Shown here: in pieces, positions 58,876-64,000 of the stretch
Numbering within the stretch: the stretch's first letter is position 1
How the letters are laid out: every line of letters starts with the position of its first letter
NCBI GenBank assembly: GCA_005768725.1
Contig: VAFM01000001.1
Coordinates: 62,001-126,000 of the forward strand
Direction: 5' to 3'
Length of the DNA: 64,000 bases
Source: Blastochloris viridis
GTDB taxonomy: Bacteria > Pseudomonadota > Alphaproteobacteria > UBA2136 > UBA6156
Translations under genes and position numbers: made by a program
Notes under the pieces: generated by a model
Seen by the model: the letters and a program-made list of their open reading frames with translations, nothing else
Told to the model about the DNA's origin: nothing
The model's database searches: none

Positions 58876-60270
58876 TCATCCCTTCTGCTCCAGAGAGTAT
58901 CTCTTCATTATAAACAAAATAAAGATAATAGTTAGAATTCCTGAACAAACTGCTAAAAGAGATCCGCGAAGTATAATTGGCAAGAATGCAGTAAATACAA
59001 TTGCTGGCAATATGGTTATGTTTGCTTCATTTTTATGTAAAGCTCTATCAGAAGCAAAAATCAAATAGCCAAGTATATAAGCTAAGATGGCAACACCAAT
59101 AAATCCAAGATCTAAATAACCTTCAATATATATAGGAGAAGAAAGATTCGTGTATGAGAAACCTTCGTTAGTTCCGAGTAATGCTCCTGTTGGTAACGCT
59201 TTATTTTCCCAGATGCTTCTAGGAACAAAAAACAATAATGCAGATAATATTTGATTTCCCCATGTATATCCTTCACTAATAACATATCTTACACCTAAGA
59301 TGGTCATTTGGAATCCATCAAAATCTCCACTAGATAAGTTATCCTTTAAGTTTTTAGCAGAAGACCACGCGGCATCGAAGTCAAAAATACCTGAACGATT
59401 ATAGCCGCCTAAGAATCTGAATACATAATAAAGAGACAGTGGAAATGATACAGTCAGCCAAAAGCCTATATCAATTTTCGACTTTGAATTTTTAATATAA
59501 ATGAATACTAATGATAATAACGTTCCCAAAAGAGCAAAACGTGCAACTCGTCCTGGATAATTTATAATCAAGTACTGAGATGCATTTACAATTAAAAGAA
59601 ACTTGTACCATGAGTTTTTTTGAAGATCCTTACGAATGACTTGTTGAAAACAAGAAATAAATAATGCCGTTAATAAAGCTGAGTTTAAACCTATAATTAA
59701 GCCTAACTCTGCTAATGAAAATGTATCGCCAAAATCACTGGCGACAGCACCTCGTGACCGCAGAAAAAAGGAAAATCCAAATCTAGCAAAAAGGTAAGAA
59801 GACCAAGCTACGCCAATTAAAGTGAAGATTTTAAGTATTTTTAGATATTTATCTTCATTGATTCTTAACGAATTACTGCAAATGCTGTGTTTTGCATTGC
59901 GAGAAAAAAGAATGTAAGAAATATCAGTTATAATTATCCCGCACGCAAGAATCAGGCTAGCTAATAACTCCTGCTCTGCGGGGTAACCAAGCAAAGTATC
60001 CCAATAATACGATCCATCATTCATCTGAACTAGGCCAGGAATTAATAATATGAAAAGTGCATAGAGCCAAAATATCTGAATCGACCATCGGCTATCATTT
60101 GAATGTGTTAAAATTGCAAGACGAATAATTCCATATACGATCATGCTACCTAATATTAATTTGCTTGATAGCGAGCCATAGTTAGAACTCATATTTAAAA
60201 GCATAGATGAAAATGCAATGAAAAATATGAAGAATATAACAAAAGATTTTAATATTTTAGATGGATTCAT
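58876..60270 (-). CDS. Wzy-like polysaccharide polymerase (polytopic)
   Basis: A 464-residue membrane protein with 10-12 hydrophobic helices and the style of oligosaccharide repeat-unit polymerases. It has a large periplasmic loop with polar patches (GGYNRSGIFDFDAAWSSAKNL, RYVISEGYTWGNQI, PTGALLGTNEG) and WENKALPTG-type sequence. ATG 60270 overlaps the upstream gene stop as ATGA. AT-rich like its neighbours. The family is too diverse for a firm name. Confidence 0.7.
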   Translation of the reverse strand: MNPSKILKSFVIFFIFFIAFSSMLLNMSSNYGSLSSKLILGSMIVYGIIRLAILTHSNDSRWSIQIFWLYALFILLIPGLVQMNDGSYYWDTLLGYPAEQELLASLILACGIIITDISYILFSRNAKHSICSNSLRINEDKYLKILKIFTLIGVAWSSYLFARFGFSFFLRSRGAVASDFGDTFSLAELGLIIGLNSALLTALFISCFQQVIRKDLQKNSWYKFLLIVNASQYLIINYPGRVARFALLGTLLSLVFIYIKNSKSKIDIGFWLTVSFPLSLYYVFRFLGGYNRSGIFDFDAAWSSAKNLKDNLSSGDFDGFQMTILGVRYVISEGYTWGNQILSALLFFVPRSIWENKALPTGALLGTNEGFSYTNLSSPIYIEGYLDLGFIGVAILAYILGYLIFASDRALHKNEANITILPAIVFTAFLPIILRGSLLAVCSGILTIIFILFIMKRYSLEQKG

Positions 60271-61319
60271 GAGCATATATCCTTGATTAAACTATTGAAT
60301 TCTAATGCAGATAACTTGTGTTTTTTTATAAAAGGGGAGTTATCTTTACTCTTTTTAATGCATGAATAAACAAAGTCTTTTGATTCCAAAATCGTATTTT
60401 TATATTGATATACATGTGCTGATTCAGTTTTCAGCATATCAGTGATATACCCAGCGCAGGATGTAATAATTGCACACCCATAGCTTAATGCTTCATAAAT
60501 AACAACGGGCTGTGCTTCATTTGGATATGTGGAAGGAAATAGAAATACATCAGTTTTTTTATAGAAATCTTCCTTGGCAGCCCCATGAACTGGACCTAAG
60601 ATTATTAAGTCTTCACCTAGTGTGGTTTTAGCATCAATTATAGATTTTTCAACTTTAGGTTCAATTATTGGGCCAGCTAAGGTAAGAGTTATTTCTAAGC
60701 CAGACTTTTTTAACTCTATAGCTAAGTCTAAAGCTCTGATTGCTCCTTTCTCTTCGGTTAAATTGCTTAACATACCTAGATTGATTTTCTCATCAATGAT
60801 TATAGGTTTTATGTTTGGAACTTTGACATGGCATGCGTTACTAGAAACCGCTATTGAACTGATATTTGAATATTTGCTTTTAAGATCTTCTCTCATTCCA
60901 TCTGCTAAAACTATATGGTGCGCATTTGGTGTTATCTTTGTTAACCAATCAAATGTTTTACTAAAAACTTTTGCATGTTTGGATGTGTGATGATGTAAAT
61001 ATATGTCATAGTGAAAAAGTCTTGCTAGACTACATAGATAATAGTTGTAATAAATACCGTAGCCACTTTCAACGATAGTATAAAAAGTTTTATGTCGATA
61101 TAACATTGAATAGAATATTATATATATCGAAGTTTTTATAACTTTTCGACACTTAATAACATGATAGCCTAAGCTTTTAATTAGGCTTTCGGGAGATAAA
61201 TCACATACATGTAGAGTAGAGCTTTCTTTAGTCAACGCTTCAATAAGCTTTACAGTTATGTAAGCCTGTCCATGCATAGGTGGAGGGAGGGCTGCAGCAG
61301 CTAAAATTAATTTATTCAT
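60267..61319 (-). CDS. Glycosyltransferase, GT4 family (AT-rich)
   Basis: A 350-residue GT-B glycosyltransferase. N-terminal PPPMHGQAYITVKLIEAL, then a C-terminal donor domain LGMLSNLTEEKGAIRALDLAIEL, VFLFPSTYPNEAQPVVIYEALSYGCAIITSCAGYITDML with the usual E-x7-E pair (EAQPVVIYE). Acceptor and donor unknown. Very low GC relative to the left half of the window. One-base overlap (TAATG) with the gene before it. Confidence 0.8.
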   Translation of the reverse strand: MNKLILAAAALPPPMHGQAYITVKLIEALTKESSTLHVCDLSPESLIKSLGYHVIKCRKVIKTSIYIIFYSMLYRHKTFYTIVESGYGIYYNYYLCSLARLFHYDIYLHHHTSKHAKVFSKTFDWLTKITPNAHHIVLADGMREDLKSKYSNISSIAVSSNACHVKVPNIKPIIIDEKINLGMLSNLTEEKGAIRALDLAIELKKSGLEITLTLAGPIIEPKVEKSIIDAKTTLGEDLIILGPVHGAAKEDFYKKTDVFLFPSTYPNEAQPVVIYEALSYGCAIITSCAGYITDMLKTESAHVYQYKNTILESKDFVYSCIKKSKDNSPFIKKHKLSALEFNSLIKDICS

Positions 61320-62425
61320 TAGTCTATTAACCTTGAAATACCCGAAACAAAACGTTTAGTGTCTCCCAGATAAACTGTTAGTTCTGTTCCTTTAGATAGT
61401 GAATTCCACATATCTTTGCGTTGGCAAACCTCATGCATAAAAAATGCTAACCCTTCTGGATTGTCCGGCGTGAATGTAAACCCATTTATACCATCTCTGA
61501 TGAGTTCATCGGCTGCACCACACAAATAAGTTGCTAAGACAGGAACACCCATTGCTTGTGCTTCGATAACGACATTCCCAAATTGCTCTTCTGAACTAGG
61601 CAGAAGTAAAGCTAAAGTCTGCCCAAGAGCTTTAGAAATATCATCAGACTGTATAAAGCCATGTAGGATGACGTTGTTTAATTGTTTCTTCTTGACGATA
61701 TATTCTTGGAGCTTTGATTCAAGAGGGCCGTCCCCATAAATATGAAGAGGGCGTGGATTCTGGACCTTTGAAGCATAAAGAGTATATGCATCTATGGCCA
61801 TAAAGAGATTCTTTTTGGGAACAAGTCTGGAAATAATTGAGAAATGCCGCTTATCGAACGGAAGACCTTTAGGTGCTGGAACAGTGCCAGAATTTGTTCT
61901 AATGCGTTCTATAGATAGAGTATTGTAACCCAATACTTTCGGGCGATTTTTCATACCCAATAGAGACAAATAAGCGGATGCTCTTTCTGATCCTACAAGC
62001 GCACCGTTGTAGGGGGAGTAGAGAACTACCTTAACGAGTTCTAACAGTATATTTCGTGAGCTATCATCGAACTTAGCATTGTTCATAACAAAAACTTTAC
62101 GCCCTAAGAGCTTTAAGAGAATCGCCGTAAAAAATACGTATGGTTGTTCATAATGACAAAAAAAGAAGTGATGCTCTTTGAGCGGTATGCAAGTAAGCAT
62201 TAGCTTAAGCATAATTTTTACTTGGGAAAGGTTGTGCGTAGACTGATTAAGGAAAAGCGTTTTTTTGACATAACCATTAGTTTCATCAGAAACCCAAGAA
62301 TACGTATTGCTCTGTGATGTAACTTCTACACCCACAACTTGATAGTCATGCTCAATAAGGGCACTCAAGCGGTCTTGATGCATAGGCCCAATATTTTCCC
62401 ATAGGAATAAAAGTTTAGGCTTCAT
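61319..62425 (-). CDS. Glycosyltransferase, GT4 family
   Basis: A 368-residue GT-B glycosyltransferase with donor-domain motifs ISRLVPKKNLFMAIDAYTLYA, LHIYGDGPLESKLQEYI, VILHGFIQSDDISKALGQTLALLLPSSEEQFGNVVIEAQAMGVPVLATYLCGAADEL (the EQFGNVVIE acidic pair is clear). Sugar specificity unknown. Overlaps the preceding gene by 11 bases. Confidence 0.85.
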   Translation of the reverse strand: MKPKLLFLWENIGPMHQDRLSALIEHDYQVVGVEVTSQSNTYSWVSDETNGYVKKTLFLNQSTHNLSQVKIMLKLMLTCIPLKEHHFFFCHYEQPYVFFTAILLKLLGRKVFVMNNAKFDDSSRNILLELVKVVLYSPYNGALVGSERASAYLSLLGMKNRPKVLGYNTLSIERIRTNSGTVPAPKGLPFDKRHFSIISRLVPKKNLFMAIDAYTLYASKVQNPRPLHIYGDGPLESKLQEYIVKKKQLNNVILHGFIQSDDISKALGQTLALLLPSSEEQFGNVVIEAQAMGVPVLATYLCGAADELIRDGINGFTFTPDNPEGLAFFMHEVCQRKDMWNSLSKGTELTVYLGDTKRFVSGISRLID

Positions 62426-63605
62426 GGAGGCTCCTCAAACTCTTTGTAGAATAAAGTTGTTTGTATCTATCTATAGACTTCAAAAGATTAAAATTTTTGG
62501 CTACGAAATCGTAAGATTCCGCACTAAGAGCATCCCTCATTTTTGGTTTATTGAGGATTAGTAGGATTTTTTTAACAAGTTCCTCAACTGAATTATTTGC
62601 AAATTGTAGAGTCCATGAATTTGGTAATGCTTCTCTTAGACCAGGAGCGTCTGATCCAATAACAGGTACACCGGAGGCTGCAGCTTCGAGAGCAACTAAA
62701 GGTAAACCTTCAAAACGTGAAGGCATTATCACATAGTCGAAAACAGGATAAAGGTTATTCAAGTTATTTACTGGAGTGTGAATAGAAACGGGGAGGGCGC
62801 TGTATGCTTTTTCATTTAATAGTTTCTCCTGATGACCAGCTCCAAAAGCATAGACATGAATTCTGTTTTGGTCTTCCTTCGATAAACGAGAGAGCGCATC
62901 CAAAAGAATATCAAAGCCTTTTTGTTCAACAAAGCGACCTGCGAAAAGCAATTTCAACTTTTTTTCATGTACGGGCAAGCCCAAGCGTTTCAGTGCATTT
63001 GGACCGCTCCGTTCAGGAACTTTTGATGGTACTAAAACACCATTTGTAATGAATGTTTGATGTGGGCTTGGATTAAGACCGAGAGTGCTACGCATAGCTA
63101 AATAAGCCTGTTCGACATCTTTGGAAATATGCACAACGCTATCCGAGATAAAGGTTCCCTCAACCCATTTTCCAACATTAGGGTAATGCGGCCATAACAG
63201 TTTGGTGTTGTGGATGGTTCGTACAATATGTGGAGAATAACTATGGTTAAGAATTGCTGATAACCTCAATGCATTTGCTAGAACCATATCTGGGAAATCC
63301 GTATGAGAATGGATGACTTCAGGCTTTTCCTTCAACAACAGGCGGGTAAGTTCAATGGATGATACGATGAGTCCCGCATATCGTTTCAAAGTGTTCGTTT
63401 TTGAGATGCCTAATTCAAACCAACCTATGTGATTTTTAGCAAGTTCGTCTCTCAGTTCTTGAGCAAATGGAGTATATTCTTTGTAAATAGTTACAATTGA
63501 AACTTGATAATGTTCAGACGAAATGGCTTTTGCCAGTGCAAAAGCCACTTTTTCAGCTCCGCCTAGCTGGAATGCGGTAATGATATGAAAGATTTTTCTC
63601 TTCAT
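62415..63605 (-). CDS. Glycosyltransferase, GT4 family
   Basis: A 396-residue GT-B enzyme: N-terminal FHIITAFQLGGAEKVAFALAK with the GGAEK motif of this group, HSHTDFPDMVLANALRL, donor domain LLFAGRFVEQKGFDILLDALSRL, YAFGAGHQEKL, VFDYVIMPSRFEGLPLVALEAAASGVPVIGSDAPGLREAL (EGLPLVALE). It starts 3 bases after the GDP-fucose synthase stop, so it is in one transcript with it. Confidence 0.87.
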   Translation of the reverse strand: MKRKIFHIITAFQLGGAEKVAFALAKAISSEHYQVSIVTIYKEYTPFAQELRDELAKNHIGWFELGISKTNTLKRYAGLIVSSIELTRLLLKEKPEVIHSHTDFPDMVLANALRLSAILNHSYSPHIVRTIHNTKLLWPHYPNVGKWVEGTFISDSVVHISKDVEQAYLAMRSTLGLNPSPHQTFITNGVLVPSKVPERSGPNALKRLGLPVHEKKLKLLFAGRFVEQKGFDILLDALSRLSKEDQNRIHVYAFGAGHQEKLLNEKAYSALPVSIHTPVNNLNNLYPVFDYVIMPSRFEGLPLVALEAAASGVPVIGSDAPGLREALPNSWTLQFANNSVEELVKKILLILNKPKMRDALSAESYDFVAKNFNLLKSIDRYKQLYSTKSLRSLHEA

Positions 63606-63608
63606 GAT

Positions 63609-64000
63609 CTATTGAGACTGCAAAAAGTCATCGTATGTTTTCTCGAGCATTTCGGAGATGCTGATTTGAGGCCGCCATCCCAACGAAAAAATCTTTGAAG
63701 TATCCATGGTTTTCCGTGGGGTACCATCAGGTTTGGATGGATCAGTCGTGATGTCTCCTTCGTAACCAACAATTTTCTGAATCATTGAACATAGCTCCAT
63801 TATGCTATGATCGTGACCAGTACCTATATTGAACATTGACTGTTCGCCTGTATCGTTGGCCAGCAGGAATACGATAGCCTTTGCAAGGTCACTGCTGTGC
63901 AAATATTCCCTACGGGGAGTACCAGATCCCCACACAGTGAAAGTCTTGTCCCCTGCCTTTTTGGCATTGTGCATGCGAACCATAAGTCCCTGTGCCACAT
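63609..64000 (-). CDS. fcl: GDP-L-fucose synthase, C-terminal part (cut by window end)
   Basis: The C-terminal 130 residues of an extended SDR nucleotide-sugar enzyme of the Fcl/WcaG type. It has VWGSGTPRREYLHSSDLAKAIVFLLAN, FNIGTGHDHSIMELCSMIQKIVGYEG, DPSKPDGTPRKTMDTSKIFSLGWRP, all characteristic of GDP-fucose synthase. It converts GDP-4-keto-6-deoxymannose to GDP-L-fucose in two steps. The N-terminal NAD-binding domain and catalytic Tyr-Lys pair lie right of the window; a gmd gene is expected there. Confidence 0.9.
   Translation of the reverse strand, partial: VAQGLMVRMHNAKKAGDKTFTVWGSGTPRREYLHSSDLAKAIVFLLANDTGEQSMFNIGTGHDHSIMELCSMIQKIVGYEGDITTDPSKPDGTPRKTMDTSKIFSLGWRPQISISEMLEKTYDDFLQSQ

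Overview
The window reads as DNA from a Gram-negative proteobacterium, most probably an alphaproteobacterium or a relative. The grounds are a CopA/CopB copper module, a pta-ackA-fabI cluster, lipoproteins, NodT/TolC-type and RND-like export parts, a VirB/VirD4 secretion system and a nucleotide-sugar/polysaccharide locus. The taxon is inferred from gene style only. A one-piece tmRNA at 48.6 kb would be unusual for a typical alphaproteobacterial chromosome, where tmRNA is normally split in two.

Layout. (1) 1-5.8 kb: copper detoxification. copA (5' end cut off by the window), copB, a cupredoxin-CusF fusion and a cytochrome b561 form one operon. After a terminator comes csoR plus a CPC-type Cu+ ATPase behind a double CsoR-type operator. 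(2) 5.8-10.4 kb: island backbone with a DUF305 membrane protein, a highly structured intergenic region, a large ParB-like protein, small unknowns, an excisionase-like DNA-binding protein and a DUF3085 gene without a good start codon. (3) 10.6-23.2 kb: a divergent efflux/metabolic block. On the minus strand a NodT-type outer-membrane factor is tightly coupled to pta, ackA and fabI. On the plus strand are TetR, an HlyD-type adaptor, an RbbA-like double ATPase/permease, an ABC-2 permease, a DUF4105 protein and a hydrolase-like lipoprotein. (4) 23.3-27.4 kb: small genes (coiled coil, DUF3892, YjzC-like), an AbiEi/AbiEii toxin-antitoxin pair, and a tyrosine integrase beside a 47-nt 3' fragment of tRNA-fMet with the tRNA-type terminator behind it. 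This is the right end of an integrated island that probably extends left beyond the window.

(5) 27.7-30.7 kb: a HipB/HipA pair and an unknown protein with a HEPN-like RxxxxH motif. (6) 30.7-48.5 kb: a conjugation module. It opens with seven ATCTACC-type repeats, six of them phased at 20-21 bp, followed by a MobC-like protein, a MOBP-type relaxase, a CoiA-like nuclease, and virB2-B3-B4-B5-(lipoprotein)-B6-B7-B8-B9-B10-X-B11-D4. X is a 717-residue secreted protein with six cysteine-pair repeats. Downstream, under its own promoter, is a 262-residue charged protein with an arginine-rich tail. (7) 48.6 kb: one-piece tmRNA with an unusually long tag frame. (8) 49-52.8 kb: an unknown HTH protein, a broken DUF4105 gene, DUF3015 and small membrane proteins. 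(9) 53-64 kb: AT-rich polysaccharide locus. Phosphomannomutase and GDP-mannose pyrophosphorylase, a glycosyltransferase and a flippase run on the plus strand. After a decayed IS630-family transposase, a Wzy-like polymerase, three glycosyltransferases and GDP-fucose synthase (cut by the window end) run on the minus strand.

The strongest candidates for new biology are the phased repeat array at the mobilisation region, the cysteine-repeat protein inside the T4SS operon, the arginine-tailed protein downstream of virD4, the long-tag tmRNA, the HEPN-like gene and the structured DNA upstream of the ParB-like gene.
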